Assembly: GCA_030411725.1 (NCBI GenBank)
Contig: MU839828.1
Coordinates: 62,001-126,000, forward strand
Length of the DNA stretch: 64,000 bases
Direction: 5' to 3'
Origin: Echria macrotheca
Lineage: Eukaryota; Ascomycota; Sordariomycetes; Sordariales; Schizotheciaceae
Position numbers and translations under genes: made by a program. This document shows positions 22,001-33,634 of this stretch, piece after piece (position 1 is the stretch's first letter; the number at the start of each line of letters is the position of its first letter). The notes under the pieces were generated by a model that had not been told where the DNA came from, ran no database searches, and was given only the letters and a program-made list of their open reading frames with translations.

Positions 22001-25000
22001 GGCCGATATGGTCGCCAAGAGCCTCAATGGTCTTCGAGTCCATTGAACGCCATTAACAATGGAGGCTTCGGCAGGATAAGATAGATACGCAGGTGATACG
22101 GTTGCTGACCGGCCGACAAAGAACAGGACCATGCGAACTGACAGGGGACCCAAGGCCGTATTCCACATCTGACCTGTCAGAAGCCGGGCTGCGTCTAGCC
22201 ACGTTATCGCGGGTGAAAGGGCAGCTGAAACAGCGCGGGTAGCGAGGCGCCATTCCCAGATCCTGACCAGGGAGTTTTTTTTTTTCTTGTTTCTTTTCGA
22301 GCGGGAAAATTGGTCGCGGGCGGCGCACGGCGCTTTGCTCCGTTCTTCTGTGTGGTTCGATAATCGATATCGGCCAAGGCAAACCCGGATTCGGCGAAGG
22401 CCGCTTGCCTCGACGCTAGGAGCCGCCACCGGAAGGATGGTGAGGCGCTCCGCCGTGTTTGGTTGGAGGGCGATGCGCCTTTGAGACTGCCATCCGCGCC
22501 GGACAGGCAGGTACCAGGAACACGGAGGTTTTGAACCGGTCGTAGCTTTTCTTGGATCTCCATCAATGGGGCCGGGTGGCCGGCGATGATGGCTGGGAAC
22601 GATAGAGCCAAACAGGCGCCCATCAGTTGCCCGAGCAAGCTCTTCAGGGAAGCAGATATCGGAATGGCTGGACTGTGAGGTGAGAGAGCCAAAGGGACCC
22701 GTCCCGGCGGCGCCGACCTCCATCGCCCGGAGATCCGGGGCAGGCCGGCGACGACTTGCAGAGGTCGAGATAAGGTTTAATGCTGTCTCTGACTTCCCAT
22801 CCGACTGTCAACGTCGTCTCGAAGCAGCTGGGAGTGCTGGCATTGCGCGGGGATCCTGGCAGCCGGGCCAGCAGCGAGAAGACATGGACGACTTGATTGG
22901 TCTCGGCACGGCTGCGCTAGCGACGTCGCAAAGACCGACTCGGACATTGGATTGGCGATGCCGAGTGACTTTGGTATGGACCCTGGCATGGCTGCTTGCT
23001 CTCCTCCCTTCTCTGGAAGTCGTGGCCGAAAAGAGAAAATGCGAGGCCCAGGCGACCTGGGCCACCGCCAGAAGCAGAGAAACATCTGTCGGCGGCATGC
23101 TGCCCCAGTTGACAGCGGGTGCACGACCAGGCTTGCCAGACGCCCGGGAGATCAGACGCTAGGATCGGAGACATCAGGAGGGCTGCACCAGGCCCGAAGC
23201 GGTCTGGCGCGTCGCTGTCCTGGTCGGCGATCAGTGCGGCATGCCCCCTGTCCGGCTGAGGCTGGTCTTCCGGCACGCCCGGGCGTGCGTGCTGCCGCTT
23301 CTCTGTGGCAGAAAAAGCAAATGCCTACAGTACTGCCACACCGCACTACTGAAAAGCCAGCCACCGCTGGTCCGGGGTCGACCGCATCGGTTTTCCTCCC
23401 GGCAGGGGGGAAGCCCCGAGGGATCGCCAGCAGCGATTACTGCACCGCTTGTTCGTGACGCCTTTACACAAATTCGGCAGCCCCAGCACCCGAGCGTCAC
23501 CGCGCTGGGCCTAAAGAGTTCTGCTCTCCCCAGTGCTGATGCCCGCTTTGGGAAGCTTGCGGGTCCCGAGTACCAGCCGCACCACTTTTCGGGACTTCGG
23601 GGTGAAGCCACGTCGCCTGGGGAGATGCTGCTGCCGCTGCATCATCCGGAATTCCCTCGAGAGCACCGTGATGTGGTGAGCTGACGGTCCAAAGCCATTT
23701 TGTGAACTGGCCGAGCCGGCGGACCACGGGGTTTCCCAGCCTCCGGTCGGCTTCCTGCCCTTCTTTGTGCAGGCACTTTCGGCGCGGCGCTCGCCCGCCA
23801 ACAACCAACCCCCCGGGGGTCTCCCGACAACTGTTGGTGAGCAACAGAGCTCTGCCGCGCGAGGGATCGGTACCGAAGCAGTGGGTGGGTGGGTGCTCAT
23901 CCCATGCCTGTCTACATTTTCGTTTGCATTACCAACGTCGGGATTGCAAATTGCGGCCATCTCGAGTCTTGGCCGTGTTGGACGCATGCCGTGGTCGTGG
24001 GTCGCAGACTCCACGTGCCGTTGAAGGCCTTTCTCTTCGTGACACCGGGTAATCTGGACAGGCGAGGTGACGGCGGACGAGAACCGCGAGGGCTACCAAA
24101 GAACCCCCCCTGACAGACACAACGACGGGCCCCTCGAGCTGTCTTGCAACGTGAAGTTCGTGATCTTGGACTTGCAATTTTGCGTCCGTAACACGTTACA
24201 GCCATTGCAGATGGTTCGCTCCCGCCAGCCAACATGGGTCGTCCCGCCGTTGGATCCCTGGTTTTCCGGGTAGGGTGTTTGCGTCAAGCCATGTGCCTCG
24301 CCGAGCGCTGAGACTTTCCGTTTGGCCCGGGGCAGAGTCTGCGACGGATATCTGCAGTTCGAACACGGAGATGAGCATGATCAAGCCTACTCCCAGCTCT
24401 CCGGTTATGGTTGAAAGGAAACACCACAACGTCTCACCACGGATGGCTGCCGGCTCATCGGGAGGACCACTGGTCGAGGCCTGGCAACCTGGCAAATCCT
24501 CCGCCGCTCCTCCCTCCCACGGTCGTTCATTCGCCCAGGATCCCTGATCCAACTTGTCGTCATTGCGAATGGGGCAAAATGCCGGGGAACCCAGCTCTGA
24601 AACGAAACATGGACCAATGATTCAAACAGCGGCCTCGCCCCTGCCCCCGGCATCTCTAGGCTCCAGTTCCTCGGCGCTTTCCTCCCTTGCCTACCTTGCG
24701 AAGTCTCCCTCACCGCTTCAACTCCCCGACAGTGGCTGGTGTAACTCCTGCTATCCTTCCGGTCTGTAGATATGCGAGCATAACCAACTTCGCGTTGAGC
24801 ACCTCGTTTTCGGCGTTTGTCACACTCAACAGGAGCGAGATAGGAGTTTGGGTCTCCAGCTTGTCTGAGATCTCGCAATTGGCCACCCTGTGGGATGGGG
24901 GAACTGCACCCGCAAGAACCATGTTTCACTCGCTGCGATGAGCCGATTCGGTTAAGCCACGAGATCCAGACAGGGGTGTGCACCACGTCTTGGGTTCGTC

Positions 25001-27180
25001 ATCGACATTTCCATCGTCGTTTGGTGGCTCTTTCCCTCCTAGCCCGGCTCCGCCGGCCGGAAAGGCACCTAGACAGCCGACCAGGTTTCCAACGTCGTCC
25101 CGGCGCTGTCCGGAGCTGGTTCAGGTTCCCGTAAGTTCCCACCGCCGTCTCCATTCAGCCAGGTAGAGACCGAATTTCCCATACCCTACCAATACCTATC
25201 GCAACAAATCGACGGAGCGAGAGACGGCTGTCCGATTCTGATCAAGGACAGAGAGATACCAGCCAGATTCTTACCGCCCTGCTATAGTTGGTGTAACCTT
25301 CGCCGCCTCGGTTCTCGTGCAAAGTCACCTCATACGGGCGTAAGGCTATGATCGTACAAAATAGATTGCCGACCGCATTCCTATTTAGAGTGCCCGCAAT
25401 GCTGCAGGATCGAGCCAGGCGGGCGGAGATGATGTGAAATCACGGCTCCCTGCAGATCGTGTGAATAATGACTGACGCCCGGCGGGAATATGTTTTAAAC
25501 CGTACGGAATTTGCAGAGCGTATGTTCCGTTCGAAGGGTTCCTGGGAATCCTCTGGACAATGCCGTTCGAGGATCTGCCCGTGACATGGTGGTGGGTCGC
25601 CGACTCAGCTCAACGTGGCGTAACTGCAAGCTCCCCTCCCGCGGGCCGTTGTGAGCATGGTGCACCTGTGCAACCCTGCCCGATATGCCGGGTCAATATA
25701 CCTGACGATAATAGGGCGGCTGTTTCAAGAACCGACAGCGATTTTGATTATGCAAGCCAGGCCCACGTCCCAGATGATCAGGGCCGCCTCCCTTCTTGTT
25801 GATGTCGGCCTCCAGGAAGCCGTGGAACGAGTTGTATGTACGGCCGTTGAGGCTTCGGAGCAGCGAAGTATTCAATGTGGTCCTTGCATCGACGTGCGTC
25901 CGGCGGGGCGACTCGACAGGTCTATTCTGCGCATCCTGTCACCGCAAAAGCTTTTGGCGATTGACCGTGATAGTCTGCCCGCCGGACTGTAGCCATCTGC
26001 GTGTCCATTGGTGTCGTAAGAACCTTCTGCAGGCTTATTGGTTGGGTTCATGGTTCCTATATCCTTTGAAATGCGAAACGAAAAAATTGAAGTCGGTTGC
26101 TTGTTGACATCAAGTTTGAAGTTTGGAGAGAGCCATGGTTTCGGGTTCTCTGGACGGAACGTCTAGATGATCTGAATTCCCGTGAAGAGGGCCTTCCGAG
26201 ACGCAGTGTGCTGAGCTGAGCTTGGTGTTTGATGCCATGGGTCATGCAGCCGTGCATGTCCTCGCTGTTTCGCAGACAGGAAGGTCTAAGGCATGGCTGC
26301 AGCCAGAGGCCGAGTCCAGAACCAGGCCATTGGGCCGCCCTGTGAACATCGGCTGGGTTGGTTGGGTGGGTGGCACAAAGCTCCAAATAATCTCGAGCCG
26401 CTGGCATGGCACGCCTTGAGTCTGTCTTGAAGAATGTATATCGATGTCCCAGCGATGGCTCCTGGCTGTCTTAGACGGGGGGCCGGGGTGATGTCGGAGT
26501 AGACTACGGATTAAGTACGGATGCAGTGGTGAGAGCGCGGGCCGTTCTGGGCAGCCAGTGGCTGGCGGCGTGGAGGGTTGAATCTGCGACATTTGGCTGG
26601 TGACACAGGTCAACTGCCGAGATCTGCCGTTTGGGATGCCAAGACCATCGCGCCAGGGGTGTAGCGCGCTTCCCAAACTTTATTGTCAAGGGTAGCGCAC
26701 CCTGCTGTCGGTAGGCGTATTTTCCCAAGATTCTGCGTTCGTGCAGAGAGCTCGAGCCAGCGACGAGGCAACGGAGGACAGAGGAGAGTAGCGGCGTGAC
26801 ACTTGGGATGGGATGCGGATGCGGTAACGCAGTCCGGTCCCAGGAACCCTACTGACGGATTCTGGGCGATGCGAGCTGTGTGTGCATGGGGGAACGTCAA
26901 GTACGGCCGTAGTTGGCTGGCTTTGCCGATTTTGGCCGGGGGAGGGCCTCTGAGGGGGAGGGGGGAGGAGGGTGTTGCTGTCGTTCGCCATGCGTCTCCA
27001 AGCAAGCAGCGGGATGGGGGCGCAAGTTGAGGCCAGTCGACGGTACGTCGTGAATTGACGGAGCTGAGCGCAGATATTCGGATGGTGGGTGGATGGTGGT
27101 GCTGGAGCGAGGGAAGGAGCCTGCTCCCGTGCAGAGTTTGGTTTGCACATTGCCCGGTTTGGTGGCAGTCGGCGCCTTCC
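19041..27180. other. Gene-poor region, distal upstream DNA of medA
   Basis: I can support no gene in these 8 kb. ORFs of up to 284 residues occur on both strands, but they overlap one another and carry no signal peptide, domain, repeated motif or fungal splice pattern joining them. Composition stays GC-rich without the AT-rich blocks seen in repeats elsewhere, and no repeat family of this window is present after 19,040. The next supported gene is medA, transcribed rightward, so I regard this as distal regulatory DNA. Fast-evolving unrecognised or non-coding RNA genes cannot be excluded. Confidence 0.5.
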
Positions 27181-30100
27181 TGAACAGTGCGAGAAAATTT
27201 GATGCGGAAAAATCGAAGCTTCTTTCAACTCCAATTGACCATCACAAGTCGCGCTTTCTCTCCTGCAACACCACACCATCCTCGTTTTTTTCTCTGTCCT
27301 TCGTGCATCGGCGCCTGCAACAATAAGAGCTGAGGTAGACGCGTCCCTGCCGACGTCGCTTGACATTTCGCCACTGGCAACCGAGGCCGCCCATGAGAGT
27401 GACAAGTGCCTGCCTGCCTGTCCAGCGCCCAAACACGGCCAAATCTGTCGGATGCGCAAACTCTCCCAGCGAAGGCTCGCGACAACATGGAGCGGGTGGC
27501 CTCCAAGCAGGTCGTCCTCACATATCGGAATCGAGGTCACGCCCTGTGGCTCGAGGCTGGATGGTCCGCATTGCGGGCAGGTGGCGCGTGTACCTCGTCG
27601 CCAGCTCCAAGTGCTTGACAGCCGCCGTGTCTACGTGCGTATCTGGCACAGAGCGATATTTACTGTCTAACCACACTCGTGCAGGTGTCCAGCACGCATC
27701 CAATTCTCTCTCGCTCTCCATGCTTCATCCCTGGGAGAGACATGCACTTCTCAGTGGCTGCACGTCCCGACTTGTTGCCCCACGGCTGCTGCGCTTCCGC
27801 ACGGCCGTCAACCTCCCCGTCTACGATGCTTACCCCGACCTGTTCCAAGACCGCGCCGCTACCGAGGTGGACGAGGAATCGAGATGTTGGAAAATTGGCT
27901 TTCCCACAAGGGACACCATGCCTGCTCCGAGAACCATAAGAACTCTCGCGAGCTTATATCTAACCCCCGCGTCTCGATTGGCCGTTTCTAAGACCCCGGC
28001 ATCCATTCCGAGCACTCCAAGTTTGCCACCATCATCGCATGTCCTTATACCTTTGCACTCTCTGTCGCTCTTTGCGCCCGCTTTGCCAGCCTACGCCGGT
28101 CTTCGGACAGAACAGACGAGATACACGCCACCTGGCAGTCGAAGCCGCCTTGACGCCTTGAAAACCGCGCGCCGCTGTAGGAGCGGACAATGTTCACCGC
28201 ACCGGCTTAAAACCATTGCCGCCCAGCGATAGCTGCTTCTAGGTGGCAGTCTTGATTGCGCCGTTGCCGAGGTTCAAGAGCCGCAAAGCAGATCTGGGTT
28301 GTGATCTGGGTTGTGTTGATCCAGCTCGGTAAGCTCCGTTGGGACCCCGTTCCCTTTTTTTATCTCAGCGCCCTGTTGCCGCAGCGGTGGCAGCTGGCGC
28401 CTTGTTCGGCACCAAGATTCGCCCGATCTGTCTTCGCTGCCGGCTCCAGCCGCCACATCCGGACAGTTAGTCGCTGCAGGGAGAGAACCCGTCTCGACGA
28501 CGCGCGCGCACATCATCGTCTTTGGTACACGCGCGGTTGCCAACCCTGATGCCAGTTACGCGGGAGACGTTGCAAGTCTGGTGGTGGAGGCAAAATGTTC
28601 CCCAGCCTGCGGCTAGCGTTCCACGCTTCCTTGGACTCGAGGGTGGTTCCCCGCGCCGTCGTGACGCCCTCAGCTGATGGGCGGCATGGCTGGGAGAGGG
28701 ACTCAGCGTGTTTGACGCGTTTGGCATTTGCGGGGCCTCCAGCCCACAACCAGCCGATCTTTCGTCTTCGTCCAAGGCGACATGGTCTGACCAATGAAGT
28801 CTTAGGTTGCACGGTTTTCTCGTCGTCGGCCACAGCGCAGTCGCTGTAAGTCCGTTTGGTCGTGTTGTTGTGCAAACGGCGCACCAAGAACGACGACGGC
28901 CGGGGTGGTTGTGGATCGGAGCCGCGATATTTTTTGGCAGGGGGCCTGACAGATCGCCATCAGCGTCCCGACTGGCGGCCGTGGAAGTGCCGAGTGGGAA
29001 AGGGACCACGGGTAGATCGCCCAGCTCGTCGACCTGATCACAGGGATTGCCAGCCGCGCCGAAACTCCCACGTCCTCGCCGGTGATCCGGGGTTCAGTGT
29101 CACCAGAAAGAGATCACTTGTTGCCGTGCGTACGGTCTCCCGTCGCTCCCCCCCAGCTGCCCAATGGGACACCGCTAATACGCCTTGCAGGGGCTCCCTG
29201 CACAATCTTTTCTCGCACGGTCGCAGCCATCTCATTCGACCGGCCCCCCTGTCAGGTTCCGACGATCTCTTGTACACGCACGCCCCGGGCGTCGCAGCCG
29301 GAATCTGGGTGTCCACTTACACACCGCGCTTCGGAGTGAGTGAGTGTTCTCCTCTGCCCACAGCAGCATCCCTGTCATCCCATCCGACGCCTCAGAGGCT
29401 TCGTTGCTTTTCCTGTGTGCGCTTGGCTTTTCAGTCGCTGGCTTTGCTCCCTTTTCCTCCCTCTTCCTGGTTTCCAGTTTCCAGTTTTGCACTGTTTGGT
29501 TGTTCCCCCATCTTGGCCCCCTTCCGGGCCCGATCTTGTTTCCATCCAGCGCCCTGCCTCGACAGCCGCTCCCGGGCGAAACACAGCGGCAGCTCGCTGT
29601 GGGTGTTCGCCATCCGTCGTGGTTCCCGCCACAGCCGTCCATCCGCCCATCCATGCTGCAGACACCCCATTCGAAGTCTCCACTGTCTCCCACCAACCCT
29701 TGCATCATCCCCATCAACGACAGACAATGGAATCTTGCATCCAACTCTTGAGCCAGCCTAGATCGACTTTCCGTTCCGCGTTGTAGAGTCCAAGACGGTC
29801 ATCCGACGCCCCCGCCCAGATCAAGAGGTCAGAAACGAGGATCGACCGACGGCCCGGCCAAGAGCATCCCCCACTTCGATTGCTTATTCTCCCACCAAGG
29901 GCTCTCTGCACAATTCCCGGTCTTGCGTTGGTGGGCGTGGAGGAAGGTCGAGGCGGGGAAAGTGGGTGCTCTGTGTCGTGCCCACCATCTGATGGACAAC
30001 ATCTCGAACAACATTCCTGTCTGCGAACTTGACGCCGCTCCACCACCAACTTCCAACCTTTCCGAGATATGCAGCTGCTGGTCCGTGTCTTTGCATCCTC

Positions 30101-31111
30101 TTTTCTGACACCTGCACCACACTCACACATGGTTCTCCTGCATGGCCGATTTGTTTTTCTTCTTTCCCATACCCCCCGATCTTTCTTTTTTTGCAACAGC
30201 GGAGCTCAAGTGTTTCTGGCTGTCTTGCCTTCAGATATTCCGGCATCCTCTTGTCTCTGACTCTCTTTATTCTTGACATCGGACGAAGGGCTTACGGGAT
30301 CTTGCAGTTCCTGATTGAAGACGGTCCGACATCGTCTGGTGCGAACAGGTTCGGGGTAGCTGCATACGAACACATCAGATCCCCGTCATCAACAACCACG
30401 GTCCAAGTTGACAGGGCAAACCCCTGTCGAACACTACAGGAAACAGTAAGAACCGCTCTAGCCAGAACATGCCGCGATAGAAGTGGGAGCCACGACCCTG
30501 ACAGCTCCATTGACCAACTGCACCGCGTTTGGGATTCTTCTACGACGCTGCGGCATTGAACTGACTGGGAGTCGGCTAGGTCTTATCACTGTCCTTCCGG
30601 AGTCGCAACTCTACAACCAGCGCATCCAAGTTCCAATTGGGAATCGGTCCACGGTCTGGTCTTCGAACGCAGAGCAAACGCCCAACTTCCATCAGCGCAG
30701 CCGGCTCTCAACACCGAGAACGACCGCTCCCCAAGAGAACGGGAGATCAGAGTCCCAAACCATCATCGATACCGTCCCAGCCAAGAGCCTACCATCTAAG
30801 GCTCTAGTGTCAGCAACGCAGACTTGCGAAGAATTGTCAGGGTAAGTACGCAGGTTGGGAGTCGAGGAGGTTGGTTGGTAGGGCTGGGAGCCACGGGGTA
30901 CCCGAATGCCAATTCCGCTTTCACGTTCGAATCGATCCGAGTTCCGGGACCGAGCTGATATATTTCCTGAAGATTGGCCAACCCGCACCATCTATCGTTT
31001 CCGACGAGTCGAGGCGGTCCCGGACATCGCGACGGACTTTGGACAATTCCAACAAGCTGAGGAAGGGGTCAGCCACCACCGTACAACATATTCGAGCGCA
31101 CATCAGTTTGA
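27181..31111 (+). promoter_or_regulatory. Probable proximal promoter and long 5' leader of medA
   Basis: Pyrimidine-rich tracts followed by CA/CAA, typical of fungal transcription starts, appear near 27,220-27,320, 29,340-29,480 and 30,090-30,260. A donor CAGG|GTAAGT at 30842 and acceptor CATCAG at about 31099-31104 frame a likely intron ending just before the medA ATG. A second intron-like pair, GTGAGTGAGTG to CCCACAG, lies near 29,336-29,364. Many short ATG-initiated ORFs fill the region and would act as upstream ORFs if transcribed. The leader length and start sites are inference from sequence texture only. Confidence 0.35.
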
Positions 31112-33634
31112 ATGTCTCTCAAATTCGACCGTCCGGCTTACAAGGTGTACGAGGTAAGCAAACCTTTAGTTCTGGGTTCTGGAAGGCGATATTGGGGTCG
31201 ACTTGGTGTCTTGCGAGCAAGGACGGAGAGAAGTGGCTTTTAAGTCCAGGCCACCTGGTGGCGCTGAAAGGAGGTGAATACCTACTGACTCTGCCCGCAT
31301 CACAGCCCGGATACCATCCACATCGGACCATAATACTAGACGAGCAGATTGAATCACCAGAGACGTTAACAATTCGGCTGGCAGAGGAAGCTGCCCGAGG
31401 TGGAGGAGACCTCAGTGGGGACTCCCCAACCGGTCTCCTGCCTATGTCTGCATACAAGTCGCAGCCGCCCCAGCTCCACGGTACGTGAAAAATCCCGGAA
31501 ATGGGATGAGAAAGATGGGCTAATCGCTGGTTTGATTTCTGTCATAGGGTATGCGGATCCGTCGTACTCGCAGCAGTCTTCGCAAGGGTTTGCAACGCAA
31601 CAGTCAGAGACAGCATCGCAGATCAACCAGCTTGCCTTCGCGGCCAACAGCACAGCCGCGGGTCAATACCTTTCGTCTCAAGCTACGTCGAACATTTGCG
31701 TCCATTCTTGCCACCCGAAGGTCGGATCTTTTGGCACGAAAGTCTCGCTCAAGGTGGAGAGCGAATACGACCTTGCAGGTTCGACTTCATCATCTGCACC
31801 GTTTGTTTGGGTTCAGTTTGGATCTCAAAGATGCCAAGCCGAAGTTAAAGATTGCGGTGTGTGCACATATGATATCTCGGCGGAAGCGCCCCAGTTTCTG
31901 AGCACGACGTGCCCGTCTCTCAGCAACGTGCCCCTAACGCTGATTGTCGAGAGTGCGAATGGTGCTGAGATCGCGCGGGTCAACAACGCCGGTACATTCT
32001 CGTATCACAATGCACAGAGCAAGCCCATGGGAGGTGTGGATGTTGGAGGCCCTGGTGACACCAGCCCGTCGGATCTGGGTTCACCCAAGGCCCGATCACC
32101 TGTCCATCGCCACAGCCCACCCCACCCAGGACTTTCAGTGTCAGCCAGCACCACCAGTCCATCAACGACTCATGGGATCGGAAGTGTCCCGACTACAAAT
32201 GCATATGGATTCCCTCCAAGCGTCTCGGTCGCCGCAGCCGCTGCACAGGCCCAAGCCCAGGCTCAGTCCGACTACATTTCCAACACGGCGGGAGCGTACA
32301 ATCAGGGACCCGCCAGCATGCTCGGGACATATCGCAGCGGACCGCTTCCGGACCATTACCCTCGTGTTCCCCCGATCCTCAGATCTCCACATGGCGGCAC
32401 TGCGTGGACGCCGTTTGGAAACCATATCGATTCGATTCGAAGCCCAACCACAGCCGCCACGCATAGTGCACACGCTGCTCTAGTTCGGCCCGGATATGCG
32501 GCTCTACAGCACTCTCCGGCTCCGGCTCCGGCGCTAATCAGAACCAGCACTCTGACCCAGCAGTCTGGGAATTCACTCGGTGGCGGAGGAAACTACAACC
32601 CCTATGGCCTGTACCAAACAAAGGCGACACTCGAAATTCACGGGGATCTCCAGGCGATGGCCGAGAACTGGACACAGGAAGAATGGGACAACAAGCGCCG
32701 ATTGGTCATGTTCAAGAAGAAGCAGAATGGGAGTGTTCTGACCATCACGTTCAAGCCAGTGAGCGTCTCGGAGCGGCCGCCCAACAGCATCTGCATCAGC
32801 TGCATTTGGTGGCAAGAGAGGGAGGAGTGCTTTGTCACCTCGGTCGACACGATTCACCTTCTCGAACAGCTCCTTGCCGCCCCGAGCAGATTCAGCGTTG
32901 AGGAAAAGAATCGGATCCGCCGGAATCTGGAGGGATTTCACCCGTTGACCGTGAGCAAGGCCAAGCCAGAGAGCGAAGAGTTCTTCAAGGTCATTATGGG
33001 GTTCGGCAACCCCAAGCCCCGAAACATCGAGAAGGACGTGAAGGTGTTTACGTGGAAAACCCTTGGCCAGTCGCTCAGCAAGATCATATCTAAGTACAGC
33101 GCTTCGACAGCTACGCTTGCCACGCCGGTCAATATCGGCGGCCAGTATCCGCCCCTGCCGCCGGCTTCGGGCTCGGCAACCGCGACTGGAACTCATACGG
33201 ACGCCGGAGCCACCGCAGCATACATGAGCGGTGTACATCATCATCCAGACTCGGTCGTCAGTCCTAGCTCTCGACGCCTCTCGAGCAGCACATCTTGGTC
33301 ACCTTACGGTAGCGCAGCCCTAGCCAGGACTATGTCTCCGATTATGAAGACAAGCTCGCCTATGGCCACCTCGGGCCTGCGCATCTCAACAATACCGGCC
33401 GTGTACGACAGTCGCGGATCGGCACACAGTCTTACATCTCCCTACAGTGTTACCAGCGCATCCCATGCAAATACACATCACACCCCAGGGGGTTACGGCC
33501 AGTCATCAGCATCCACCGCCCAGACCCACGCTCGAAACTGGGATTCATATTCTGTCCCAGAGAACTACAGCTCTCATGGCGGCCACTCACACTATGGCGG
33601 AACGACGTATGGCGAAGGAACGCAGCGCGCCTAG
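31112..33634 (+). CDS. medA: Transcriptional regulator Medusa (MedA/Acon-3 type)
   Basis: This is a fungal developmental regulator needed for normal conidiophore formation in Aspergillus (MedA) and Neurospora (acon-3), with homologues affecting adhesion and virulence. I model exons 31112-31153 (MSLKFDRPAYKVYE), 31306-31480 and 31548-33634, giving 767 residues. The junctions restore PQLHGYADPSYSQQ, and the first intron has a TACTGAC branch site. Residues about 122-220 (ICVHSCHPKVGSFGTKVSLK, PFVWVQFGSQRC) look like an IPT/Ig-like beta domain. The hallmark domain spans about 430-590: NWTQEEWDNKRRLVMFKKKQ, CISCIWWQEREECFVTSVD, NRIRRNLEGFHPLTVSK and MGFGNPKPRNIEKDVKVF. Low-complexity Ser/Ala/Gln/His regions surround both. 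The first short exon is the least certain part. The domain evidence is strong; DNA binding and targets are known only in part for the family. Confidence 0.9.

Noticed and set aside
26686..27540. 284-residue minus-strand ORF in the gene-poor region
   Set aside because: No domain, signal or conserved-looking block; it overlaps other equally long ORFs.
28856..29761. 301-residue plus-strand ORF upstream of medA
   Set aside because: Ser/Pro/Arg-rich random-looking text with no domain and overlapping ORFs in all frames. It is better explained as leader or promoter DNA.
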